64,000 nt of DNA from Mercurialis annua (Eukaryota; Streptophyta; Magnoliopsida; Malpighiales; Euphorbiaceae). Both the position numbers and the translations under genes were made by a program. The stretch lies in NCBI RefSeq assembly GCF_937616625.2, contig NC_065571.1, forward strand, positions 9,736,501 through 9,800,500, given 5' to 3'. Every line of letters begins with the position of its first letter. Positions within the stretch are counted from its first letter, which is position 1. The notes beneath the pieces are model-generated. The model made no database searches. It was not told the origin of the DNA and was given only the letters and a program-made list of their open reading frames with translations. Shown here piece after piece: positions 9,187 through 19,099 of the stretch.

Positions 9187-12100
9187 ATGAGAAAGAAAGG
9201 AAAAGGAAAATCAAAGGAAAGAGAACGAACGGGACCACCTGGAACTGCTGGATGGGGTTTAATGGATGAGAGCGATAGTGACGAAGTGGTGGAAGGTATG
9301 TAGGACCACATAGTACTTTGGTTTCTGTAAATGTTTGTTATTCTATGCTTTGATTTATTAGCCGCTTTTGGACATAGGACTACAAGTTGCTTTATGTTTG
9401 TTTACTGCTGTAGGACCACTAGTTGGTTTGATTTGTTTAATCTTTGTACGAGTTGTTTATTGTTTTCACGTTTCTGTTGGTTGGCATTTACTATTATTTT
9501 TGTGTTGCTTGATGGTTGTTGGTGTGTTTAAATATTTGTCTGTTTGCAGTGTCACCAGGTTTTGAATTTTTTCAAATCAACCTTCACATTAATGGGGCAT
9601 TGGGGGAATGGGGTTACCATGATGGGGAAGTGTCCACCGGCGTTTATTCTGTGTCTGGTATGACTATGAAGAAATTAGATAGATGGATGAAAAGAGAAAA
9701 AGTTGAGGGCTTAGTTGATTATTACTGGAAAGAAAAAGACAAGGAATTTCATGATTGGATTAGACCGATAAATCACGACGATGATGTTATGGAAATGGCA
9801 AGTGCTGGGAAGAGGGATGGAGAAGTGGATGTCTATGTTAGGAAACTGACCGTTAAAGACATTGAGGCTTTAGTCCCTCCGCCCCCCTCGCCCCCACATG
9901 TTGTAATTGAGGAGATACCAAATCCCAAAGATTTAGCTTATGTGTATCCCACTCCCGTGAAAAAAGTAAGGGGTAAACCATTGGCTACCAAGGCTGGTGG
10001 GAGTAAACCAATGGGTACCAAGGCTGTTGGTGAAGGTCCTTCAGAAAGTGGGGGGTCATGGATGAGTCCATATGTAAGTGAATATGTAAGTGAAGGGGCT
10101 TCTATGGTCCAGGGAAATACGCAGGCTCAGGAGAATGAAGGGGCAGATTTTTTGGGACAAACTGACACTGGGAATGATGAGGTTGCTGGTGAGCGGGCAA
10201 ATGAAGAGGCAAGCGTTCAGATGGCTGATGAAGATTGCCATGATAAGGGGGATGGGGCTGCTGAAGATTGCCAACTTAATGGGGCTGAGGCTGGGGCTGT
10301 GGATGGGGCTGAAGCTGAGGCTGGGGCTATGGATGGGGCTGAGGCTGAGGCTATGGATGTGGCTATGGATTTGGCTGAGGCTGAGGCTGGGGCTGCTGAA
10401 GATTGGCAAGTGAATGGGGTTGAGGCTGGGGCTAGTGAACAGCATGGGCCACAAGAGGAAGAAGTTCCAATTCAGGGGCCACATGAGGAAGCTCAGGATT
10501 TGGGGGCTGACGATGGGCCGCACATGGATGAGGTAGAGGGGCTGCATGATAAGGGTCCTACTCAACAAATTCAAGATGTGGACTTCGACAATTTCTTCCA
10601 GACCCAACATCAGCCCCCTTTTGAGGGTTTATTTGAGGACCAGAACAGGGAACTACCGCAAAGGCAAAGTGAAGACCAGCCACCGATGCCCACTGAAGAA
10701 GAGCTTCATCATTCACATGAATGGGTTGAAGTTGAAGATTGGGATGATGATCTAGATGAGTACATTGTGGATCCTGATTATGACATCTTGGATGGTGATG
10801 AAGATTTGACTACCGAGTTGAGGTCAAACGGTCAGTTGCCTGAAGAGAATGAAGAGAATGAACAGGATGAAGAGAACGAAGAGAATATTGGTGCTTCGCA
10901 GAACAGGGCTGGTGGGAGAACCAAAGGTAAAGCCCAATTTGAGTCTGGTGGTGTTGACAGAACAATTCACCAGGACACTGTGGGTGGTGATTCAGAGTAC
11001 GTAGAGTCTGATGGTAATAGATCTATTTCAGATTCAGAAGAAGAGGGGGGGGGAGGATTTTAATGTGTTTGATGAAGACCACGACCATGAGGGTCCAACT
11101 TTCTCTATTGGGATGTTGTTCACTGACAGGGAGCAGTTTAAGAAAGCCTGCCGTGAGTGGGGGATACACCACAGGTACCAACTGCACTTCCCTGTAAATG
11201 AGATAACAAGGGTGAGGGCAAAGTGCTACTCAAAGAGCAAATGTAAGTTCTACGTGTTTGCCTCAAAGCTGCACCTCAAAGATCCCAATGACAGCACATT
11301 CCGAGTGAAGACCCTTGATCTGCGCCATACATGTCCTAAAGTGAGCAAAAACTTCCACCTGACTAGTGCAGTCCTCGCCGACAAGTACTTAGAAGAATTT
11401 AGAAACGATCCTGAATATAAGTCTGAAGTGTTTGTGAAGAAGATTCAGACGGACCTAAAACAATCAATAAGCATTCAGCAGGCAAGAAGAGCAAGAAGGG
11501 CAGCATTGGACAAATTGGAGGGTGATGAAGACCGGCAATATGAGAAGCTGTATGACTATAAGAGGGAGGTTTTGAGAACCAACCCAGACAGCACGGTGGA
11601 GTTTAAAGAAGCAAGGGGGAAGTTCCAGGGAATGTATGTATGTTTTGATGGGTTGAAGCAGACCTTCGTGAATGGGATGAGACAGATTGTCTGTCTGGAT
11701 GGGTGCTGGTTGAAGGGTAAATACGGGGGTCAACTTCTTTCTGCAACAGGGATTGATCCAAACGACTGTATGTACCCCTTAGCATATGCCTGGGTTAAAA
11801 CGGAGAACACGGAGACCTGGATGTGGTTTATTGGGCTACTATCAGTTGATCTGCACCTTACGAATGCCGCTGTTTTCATGTCCGATAAACAAAAGGTACA
11901 ATCCTATCTTGATTAATGTGCTGTATTAGATTTTTTACATTAAGATCAGGGTCCTTTGGTGAATAATGTACAAACTATAGGGTGTGTTATTGATTGCATG
12001 GGTGATTATATTTCGTGCGCTTGTGCAGGGTTTGTTGAATGCTGTGAAGGAGTTGTTCCCATATTCAGAGCATCGATTTTGCTGGAGGCATTTGTGGGCC

Positions 12101-13516
12101 AATTTCAGGAGCACATTTCACACGCAACACATGAAGCCCTTCATCTGGAACATTGGAACAGCAACATACAAAGCAGCCATGGATAGAGCAATGAAAGCTC
12201 TGGAAGACAAACATGACGCTGGCTACAAATGGATCAAAGAGAGGGACAGGAAACACTAGTGTAGAGCGCTGTTCAAAGAGGAAGTTAAGTGTGATATCCT
12301 CCTAAACAACCTGGCTGAAGCATTCAACAAGTACATACTTGCTGCAAGAGAGAAGCCAGTGTTGACAATGTTCGAAATGATAAGGACGCAGCTTATGAAG
12401 AGGATTAATGACAAGCAGAAGTTTGGGGGAAACATGGAGGGTGAGCTGTGCCCAAAGATCAGAAAGAAGCTTGCTAAAATCATTGATTATGGTTGGAAGT
12501 TCACCGCAGATCCTGGTGGTAGCCCTCAGTGGCAGGTAGAGGGCCCAGGGGGCCAGTTCGTGGTTGATTTGGCTAACAGAACATGCACATGTCGAAGGTG
12601 GCAGCTTAGTGGAATCCCATGTTCGCACGCTACACCATGCATATATGGAAATAATCAACGGCCTGAAGAGTTTGTGGATGATTGCTACAGTGTAGCTACG
12701 TATCAGAGGGTATACAGCTATGTAATCAACCCTATGAATGGGCCAGACATGTGGGAAACAGACCCTGAGCCGGCTAATATCATACTCCCACCATCCCCAG
12801 TACATAAGAAGAAGAGAGGCAGAATACCAACGGCCAGGAAAAAAGAGGCGGAGGAACTAGAGAAACAAAGGGTTGAAAAAGCCAAGGAAGCCGCTGCAGG
12901 TAGGGAAAAGTTGCCAAGGAAAGGAAATATGAGAATGACGTGCAGTTTATGTGGTCAATATGGACACAATAAGAGGGGTTGCCTAAAGAGGAGTGGGGGT
13001 CAGTCAACTCATGAGGTTGGTGGTCCGTCAGCTGAAAGAGTGCCTGGTGGTCAGTCTGCTGAAAGAGAGCCTGGTGGTCAGTCTGCTGAACGAGAACCTG
13101 TGCTTCATGACTCTCCAGTCACCCTCCGCTGGATGATGGATGTAAGTGAATGTGTGGTTTTGTTGTTTTTAGTTTTTTGGTTTATTATTTCTTTAATTTT
13201 ATTTTGGGTCTGTGTCTTTCCATGGCAGGGTACAAGTCAAGTCGTTCATAGGTCACCGAGTAGACGTGACACCTTTCCATTTGTGGATCAAGCAGTTCCG
13301 GCGGAACCTCCGCTTGCTGACCAAGGCCAGCCAGACCAGAACCACCCAGGTGATGCAGAAGAGAATGCCTTCAACAGCTAATGGAGCAGTGTTGACGATG
13401 GAGCTCCGTCCCAACCTATCCCGACGCAAGCTGAAAAAGGAAAAGGGAAGCGGAGAGCTAAAGATGTTCCCTCTAGATACATGAACATCCTGAGGAAGAG
13501 ATCCAAAAAAACGTAG
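9187..13516 (+). pseudogene. MULE transposase gene (mudrA-like) with a frameshift and a nonsense change
   Basis: The four-exon model is 9187-9295, 9550-11895, 12029-13141 and 13229-13381, all introns GT-AG and frame-preserving; intact it would encode about 1,240 residues. Domains in order: a short basic start (MRKKGKGKSK), a PB1-like domain (about 9570-9880), an acidic Ala/Glu/Gly repeat region, the Mutator DNA-binding domain (about 11100-11380), the MULE catalytic domain with CLDG (D at 11698) and MSDKQK (D at 11884) then HRFCWRHLWANF, a SWIM zinc motif (CTCRRW, then CSHA), a basic stretch, and a CCHC knuckle (CSLCGQYGHNKRGC). Lesions: a run of nine G at 11045-11053 shifts the frame (eight would restore it), and KH-stop-CRALF at 12257-12259 is TAG where W (TGG) is expected. 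After the TAA at 13379 the same frame stays open to TAG at 13514-13516, so that TAA may be a third lesion. Confidence 0.93.
10255..10440 (+). repeat. GGGGCTGAGGCT-type coding minisatellite
   Basis: Tandem 6- to 12-bp units of (GGGGCTGAGGCT / GATGGGGCTGAAGCT) encode the alternating Gly-Ala-Glu stretch in the acidic linker of the transposase. Reading frames on other strands here are by-products. Confidence 0.85.
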
Positions 13517-13903
13517 TGCTGGAACATGGATTAGTGGTAGTTATTTTGCTAATTATTATTGTGGTGCACATAGGCAGTATTTTGAACCATGCTTTTGATT
13601 GTTTTGAGCCACAATGTTGTGGTTGTTTTAGGAATGGAATGTTATGAAACTTAGGAATGTTATGTAATTAATTCTTGAATCAGTGTACAGACATGAAAAT
13701 TCTTAATATAAAAGTACTCTACTAAAGACTTCAGAATCGAAATTAACACCAGAAAAGTTGAGTTACATAATAAAACGATCAATTACATAATAATATGGTT
13801 AAAACAGTCATTCTCCAACAAGCACATAAGCTTACAAACAACCATTCTAAAAAGTTCATAAGATAATAAGTACACTGGCAATAAGACAAGTTTCACAAAT
13901 GAT

Positions 13904-14600
13904 TTATAAGCCTTCAGTTCCCCTATTATTTTCTCTAATCCGAGCAGCTGTGAGTTCATTCTTCAATTCTCTAATCTCCATCTGCAGTCCCCTATTTGCA
14001 GCATACAAGTCTGTTAGCTCCAGCTCCATCCCCTCAATTTTGTTAGCAGCTTTAAGAAGCTCGTCCTCCACTTCAATTGCATCAATTATACTTGCTCTGT
14101 CAATCAAATGCTTCAGCTCGAATACATCTCCTCTGAGCTTTTCCCCTTCTTTCTGTAGCTCTCCATTTGATCTCTTCATAGTATACAACATGTGCTTCAG
14201 GTGAGGAGCATATTCCTCGTCATACCACATGAAGAAGGGGCATCGATTCACCCGCATCTATACACAACAGTTGGCTTTAGAAAATGCCATATAAAAAATA
14301 CAAACACATTGAATAAAACCCTAATATCCAAATGACTCAAATCAGAAACCCCAAAATTACCGTTTTACAAACCCTAATATCCAAATGACCCAAATCAGAA
14401 ACCCAAAAAATTGTCGTTTTACACAAGAAGAAGAATTTCATACAACTAACCTTAGCATTTGGACATCGAAAGAATCGCCTCCCAGGATGCTTTTCAGTCC
14501 AACACACCATGACCTTCGCCTCCAATCCGCATTTGCATTTAGGAACATTGCACACAGGGAATCCATCTACATAATCCTCTTCTGAAAATCCTTCGGCCAT
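13904..14600 (-). CDS. GRF-type zinc finger plus coiled-coil protein
   Basis: There are two exons, 14600-14451 and 14257-13904, joined in phase 0 across a GTTAGT...TATAG intron, giving 167 residues with no lesion. The N-terminal half is a complete GRF zinc finger: CKCG, then HPGRRFFRCPNAK at the exon border, then RCPFFMWYDEEY. The rest is a charged, heptad-like coiled coil (KEGEKLRGDVFELKHLID and on to LQMEIRELKNEL). GRF fingers bind nucleic acid in topoisomerase III and NEIL3-type proteins; many plant genomes have families of short GRF/coiled-coil proteins of unknown role. It lies tail-to-tail with the transposase and head-to-head with the second GRF gene, inside the MULE. The start is fixed by the complete finger that follows it. 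Its role in transposition is unknown. Confidence 0.85.
14317..14427. repeat. Tandem duplication of about 55 bp in the GRF-gene intron
   Basis: ACCCTAATATCCAAATGAC(T/C)C, AAATCAGAAAC and CCGTTTTACA / TCGTTTTACA occur twice in direct order, filling most of the intron of the minus-strand GRF gene. Confidence 0.85.
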
Positions 14601-15051
14601 AATTAGGAGATCGACACAAGAAAGAACCCTAAAATCGACATAAATGGAAAGGTGTCACGTCTATAACAGTTTATAACAGTTTATGTTTGTCTATTGTTTT
14701 TTAGCAACGATAAGGTCAACCTTTTACATAATCACCTAAGGTACTTATCCTATGTTTTAAATATCGTCCACGGTACTCATTCTTTTATTTCAGGATCAAC
14801 CATGGTACTTCAACTTTTAATGAACTATCACTTAAAGTACTTAATCTTGATAATTAAAACAATAAAGGTTCGTTGGTAATTAAAAAAGGGACATCTGTCA
14901 CACCTGACAACGAAAAGCAAATCTGAACCCTGCATAAATGAAGGTGCAACACATTATTCAACTGAACACTCAACCCCTTTCTGAAAACCCTCGTCTCATT
15001 TTTTTTCTTACCAGCCTTCCCATAGATCTCCACTCCCAAGACACAACGACA

Positions 15052-15686
15052 ATGGAAGGACAAGCTAAACAAGTTGTGTGCGACTGTGGAATTCCATGCC
15101 GTATGCAGATTTCCTCTACCGAACGAAATCCAGGACGGAGATTTTACGGCTGTTCGAAGAGAAATGTAAGTATTTTAGATTTTACGGCATTTCGAAGAGA
15201 AATGTAAGTATTTTTTTAAAACTTAATCTTCATTTGTTGCCATTTAACTGTCGTTTGACCTACACTACACAAAATCAATGCGATTTTTTTGCGTGGGTGG
15301 ATAAAGACATGGCCTATCAGATGACGATGGTCAGGAATTTGAAAAGTGAGGTTAATGGCATGACTGAAGAACGCAACAAAGCTCTACTGGAACTAGTTCA
15401 TGCCCATACTCAGGTGGCGGCTAAAACTGACGAACTGGAGCAACTTAATGAGGCCTTCGAGGGATTGAAGGAGTCCATTGAGATGTACCACGAAGAAAAT
15501 GTGCTTATGATCCAGGATAGTGGTCTGCAACTTATGGAGATAAACACTCTGAAGAAACACGTCAAGCTGATGGAAGTCAAGTGCTCAGACATGGAGAGGA
15601 AAAACAAGATCATGAGGCTTGGTTTTTTTGTGGCATTTGCAGTTGCCGGTTGCAGTTTATCCGTTGCTTGTTTGAAGAAAAAATGA
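15052..15686 (+). CDS. Second GRF zinc finger, coiled-coil, membrane-anchored protein (splice site damaged)
   Basis: Exon 1 (15052-15165, 38 codons) opens MEGQAKQVVCDCG and ends NPGRRFYGCSKRN before GTAAGT. The second part, open to 15686, continues NQCDFFAWVDKD, a long coiled coil (from EVNGMTEERNKALLELVH to MEVKCSDMERK) and a C-terminal hydrophobic helix LGFFVAFAVAGCSLSVACL with a KKK tail, a likely tail anchor. The parts match the paralogue's GRF finger exactly across the intron. Two oddities: the exon end plus donor is duplicated in tandem (38-bp unit), giving two GTAAGT donors, and no AG lies where the acceptor should be (ACAAAATCAATGC, where ACAGAATC would fit). One G-to-A change at the acceptor would explain this, so this copy may not splice correctly. 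The coordinates span the predicted gene. Confidence 0.7.
15140..15215 (+). repeat. 38-bp tandem duplication containing a splice donor
   Basis: AGATTTTACGGC, TTCGAAGAGAAAT and GTAAGTATTTT occur twice in succession, with two changes in the second copy, so the GRF-coding exon end and its donor site exist in duplicate. Confidence 0.9.
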
Positions 15687-15824
15687 TGCATTTTCTATTA
15701 AGTGACAATGGCTTGTGTTTGTGCAGTGTTGTTAGTAAACTGCGTTCCAATAATTTTTTGTATTATCTTAAACTCATTTAATTTGCTTGTTGGGAAAACT
15801 TTGTGTGATTCAAAAATTTAAATT

Positions 15825-15925
15825 ACAGTACTGTCGTTGATTACATAATTTAAGTGCAGGTGCTGTCTTTCATAATTAAATATAAGTTCAGGTGCTGTCT
15901 TTCATAATTGGTCGAAATGTCAAGG
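15825..15925 (+). repeat. Short tandem repeat upstream of the SINA-like gene
   Basis: CAGGTGCTGTCTTTCATAATT, joined by AAATATAAGTT, occurs twice, with a partial third copy (CTGTCGTTGATTACATAATT). A TATA-like TTATTTAAATAG lies further down near 16122, in the right place to serve the ATG at 16202. Confidence 0.6.
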
Positions 15926-16201
15926 GCTATATTAGACTTCACAGAGAAATAAACCGCCAAAAAAATGAAAACTTAATGGCAAAGATTAGCAATGGGTTTT
16001 CCAAGAAACCCTTTCATTACACCCGTTCCATCAGTTGTATTGTTCCAATGCAGCCTCTTCGTTAACCACAACCACTAACACAAAGGGCATGTAAAGAAAT
16101 TGAAGAGTCATGATGGTAACTTATTTAAATAGGCAACCACAGCAACTGATTCAACCATTTCAGATTACACAAATTGTTCTTATTCTCAGAAAAACCAGAA
16201 G

Positions 16202-17042
16202 ATGTCCGATAATATTGTTGTGTCTTCACTTAATATGGAACTCATGGATTGCCCAATATGCTGTGAACCCTTAACAACTCCAATTATTCAGGTTTTTACC
16301 CATTTATTTATCTTTATCGTTTACTGTTATTTATTTCTGTAATTGTATTGTTTAATAATTGTATTTTTTCTGTAACTAAATTTAGTGTGAAAATGGGCAT
16401 GCAACATGCAACTCATGCTCGGAGAAGACTCAGAAGTGCCATTCTTGCACCCTGCCTATCAGAAGAATGAGGAACCGGATTCTTGAAGATGTTGCTGACT
16501 CTTTGAGAGTTTGTTGCTCGTTCAAGAATTATGGATGCCCAGCAACTGTGAGGTACCCCGAAAAGAGCAACCACGAAAAGTTCTGTTCTTTCATAGAGTG
16601 CTCATGCCCCATTGAAGTTTGCAATGTTAAGGGAACCTCTGAAATGATTTATGCTCACTGTAAAGTGATGCATAAAGATTTTGTGAAGCCGTTTGTTTTT
16701 GGTCGTAAATTCCCTGTTTCTGTTCGGCTGAATGATAATTTCTTTATTCTCCAAGAGGAAAACACAGACATTGTGTTTGTTCTGAACAACACAACGTGTT
16801 CTTATGGGAATATTCTTACAATCTGTTGTCTTGCACCGTCACAAGCTGGATGCTGCCCCTATGAAATTGAAGTGAATGCCAACTCAAGTCACAAGTTTCA
16901 CAGTACTACCCAGAACATTCAAGGCACCGGCAATTACTATCGTTCTTTTTCAGGGTTCCTTCTTGATAGTGACCACGAATTTTTTGCTGACGGTATGATC
17001 AAGATGGAGTTTTGTGTTTATCGCGCACCGGAGCTTGCTTAA
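16202..17042 (+). CDS. SINA-like RING E3 ubiquitin ligase carried in the MULE
   Basis: Two exons, 16202-16291 and 16386-17042, join in phase 0 (CAG then gt; ttag then TGT) and encode 248 residues without a lesion. The RING finger is complete: C17-P-I-C20, C31-ENGH35-ATC38-NSC41, C48-HSC51. It is followed by a SIAH-type zinc region (VCCSFKNYGCPATVRYP, then HEKFCSFIECSCP and CKVMHKDF) and a divergent C-terminal substrate-binding domain. In plant SINA-like proteins the RING recruits an E2 and the C-terminal part binds substrate and dimerises. Length is shorter than canonical SINAT (about 300) but normal for SINA-like members. It lies between the second GRF gene and the inward-facing PB1-like gene. 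Its position well inside the TIRs makes it cargo of the element; whether it acts in transposition or is merely captured is not shown. Confidence 0.9.
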
Positions 17043-17475
17043 GAGGATGACCTGTTTATGTAGTCTTGTTTATGTATTTTTTGGTTAATTTTGGTGAAGA
17101 TGGATATTTTTGTTCTTGTTTTTGTTCTTGTTCAGGGTTAATTTTGGTGAAGATGGATGTTAATGTAATTTTTTTCTAAACGTTCTGAAATGTTTGAATA
17201 TTTAATGAAGTCAATTATTAATCTTACTTTTATGCTTGTTTATATGTCTTTACGAATTATATTTTACATGTTCTGTAAGTAGTGTAAGTAATGTATGTTC
17301 TATATGTTTTATGTATATTTTTTTGTCCAGCGTAACAAATATCAGGGTCCACTACTCAATCCATTTTAAAAAGTCAGGGACCTTATGTGAACAAAAGTAT
17401 AAGAATGAAAGACAGTGGTCATGCATGAACCATACGTATTTCATTTCTCTAAAAATAAATTTATAAAATTTCCAA

Positions 17476-17615
17476 CATATAAGTGTCTTTGAATAAAATA
17501 ACAACATATCAGGAAATAATAAACAATGCTAAATTATGAAATAGCACATATAAAAAACATATAAGTGTTTTAAAATAAAATAACAACAATATCCGGAAAT
17601 ACAAAACAACGCTAC
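17476..17615. repeat. Tandem duplication downstream of the PB1-like gene
   Basis: CATATAAGTGT, AAAATAAAATAACAACA and AACAA(T/C)GCTA recur twice about 84 bp apart, in the convergent 3' region between the SINA-like and PB1-like genes. Confidence 0.7.
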
Positions 17616-17635
17616 ATTTATTTGTTCTTTCGTTT

Positions 17636-18509
17636 TTATTTGTTCTTCTGTTTTTTGCTGCACCCTTCTTCTGGACCTTCAGCCACATCAGATGGGCCTT
17701 CAACAGCAGCAATCTCCACTTCCAAGGCTTCTACTTGGCCCTCATCTTCAGTGCCGTACCACTCTAGCAACAATAATTCATCACCTGGACCTTCTTCAAC
17801 TCCCGCGGCATCTTCAACTGCCTCCACTGGACCATCTTCAACTGGCTCAAATGGACCATCTTCTTCAATTTCTTTCAATTCTAACTTGGATCCACTCTCA
17901 GGCACCAAATTATGCACATCATCAGAGGTTAAATATCGAACGTAGACATCAACCACACCTTCTTTTAGTGCAGCCCTTACCATCTCCTCAACATCTCTAT
18001 CATGTTCAAGAGGTTTTATCCCTCGATGATAGTCCAACTCTGGCTGCCTCCAATAATACATAACCAGCCCCTTCACTCCAATTTTTTTGGCCCACAAATC
18101 AAGCCTATTCAGTGACAGTTGGGAAATGTCAAAACATCTTGCACACACGTCGCCCCACAAATAACCACCTTCTCCAAATTCTCCATCATAGTGCAGAACA
18201 ATTTCCAGGATCTCAGAATCCACTTCCACAGTACGGGCTGTTCAAACAAACAATATGGAGACATTCATTCACAGACATTATGCAAAACAAATCAACAAAT
18301 TTTACAACCAACTTGAGAATAACTCCCCCAAAAAAACATACCCATAAACCTAAAAATTTACAATAAACCTAAAATCACAATTTCAAGTACCCAAAAACAC
18401 ATACCCAAAAACCAACAAAATTACCCTAAACACTAAAATTAAAATTCGAACCTGGCCGTTTCTTCCCTTTCGTGTCATCACTGCCGAAGAAGATCTTTTC
18501 TTTTCCCAT
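17636..18509 (-). CDS. Stand-alone PB1-like domain protein, paralogue of the transposase N-terminus
   Basis: Two exons, 18509-18452 and 18237-17636, join in phase 1 (CCAG then gttcg; acag then CCCG) and encode 219 residues. After a short basic start (MGKEKIFFGSDDTKGKKRP) the protein has the fold seen at the transposase N-terminus. Paired motifs are LHYDGEFGEGGYLWGDV against LHINGALGEWGYHDGEV, KGLVMYYWR against EGLVDYYWK, and VDVYVRYLTSDDVHNLVP against VDVYVRKLTVKDIEALVP. An acidic tail rich in E-D-G-P follows and ends KKQKNK. It has no catalytic, SWIM or knuckle region. It starts about 250 bp inside the right TIR and runs inward, mirroring the transposase gene, including a small first exon. 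It might bind transposase or compete with it; this is inference. The frame is open throughout. Confidence 0.85.
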
Positions 18510-18756
18510 TATCTTCTTAGCCTGTTTTACCATATAAAGATATCAATACCAAAAAAGTGTGCACATGACAGTAACTTTATAAAAATTGATCAACCATTTT
18601 TTTTCATACCCGGATTTGTTCTTCCTCGAAATGCAACGCAGGCGAACTACAGAACGAGAGAAAATGAAGAGCAACCAAACGACGATGACAAACGTCTAGG
18701 TCAGAGGAGATGGGAAATAGAAAAAGACTGATTTCAAAAACAAATATAATGAAGAA

Positions 18757-19089
18757 GAAAGAGTATGTCAGAAAGAAGATGAAAGAGAGAGAAAATTTAC
18801 CGAGCGGTTAATTTTTTTTTTGATTTTAAAATTTGAAAAGTCAACCGACATGTCAGAGGGAGGAACTGTTGCCACTGACAGAGGACAGGTCACGTGGGTC
18901 GACAGGTGGCGAGGAAAACGCATGCAAACGATTAAATCGTTGGCGGCGCCGCGATTTTGTGTTTTTTTTTTCAGAAGGGCCGTGAATGGCGCCGCCATAA
19001 AGGTCAGGGGGTTTAGTGAAGCTTTTAAAAGGTGAGGGGGTTTAGGGAAGCTTAGTGCAAAGGTCGAGGACCGTCCATGATTATTAGCC
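18757..19089 (-). repeat. Right terminal inverted repeat of the MULE
   Basis: It is the reverse complement of 8560-8894 at about 96% identity, ending GATTATTAGCC at 19089. Differences are scattered substitutions plus length changes in two A-runs. Confidence 0.95.
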
Positions 19090-19099
19090 AACCATATAA

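Larger units (their letters stand above)
8560..19089. mobile_element. 10.5-kb multigene Mutator-like element (MULE)
   Basis: Terminal inverted repeats of 335 bp (8560-8894) and 333 bp (18757-19089) are about 96% identical and start GGCTAATAATCATGGACGGT. Flanking 9-mers caccatata (8551-8559) and aaccatata (19090-19098) differ by one base, as expected of the 9-bp target duplication of Mutator elements. Inside are a transposase gene (plus), a GRF-zinc-finger gene (minus), a second GRF gene (plus), a SINA-like E3 gene (plus) and a PB1-like gene (minus). The outer genes point inward from the TIRs. The interior is clearly more GC-rich than the flanking DNA. This copy's transposase is broken, so it could move only with help in trans. 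High TIR identity suggests a fairly recent insertion. Confidence 0.95.

Noticed and set aside
10056..10610. 184-codon minus-strand frame, Ser/Ile/His-rich
   Set aside because: It is the antisense reading of the GGGGCTGAGGCT coding repeat in the transposase; the plus-strand frame fits the splice pattern and the domain order.
8560..19089. Reading the inverted ends as a host segmental inverted duplication
   Set aside because: The 9-bp flanking duplication, the sharp ends starting GG, and an internal MULE transposase fit a transposon far better.
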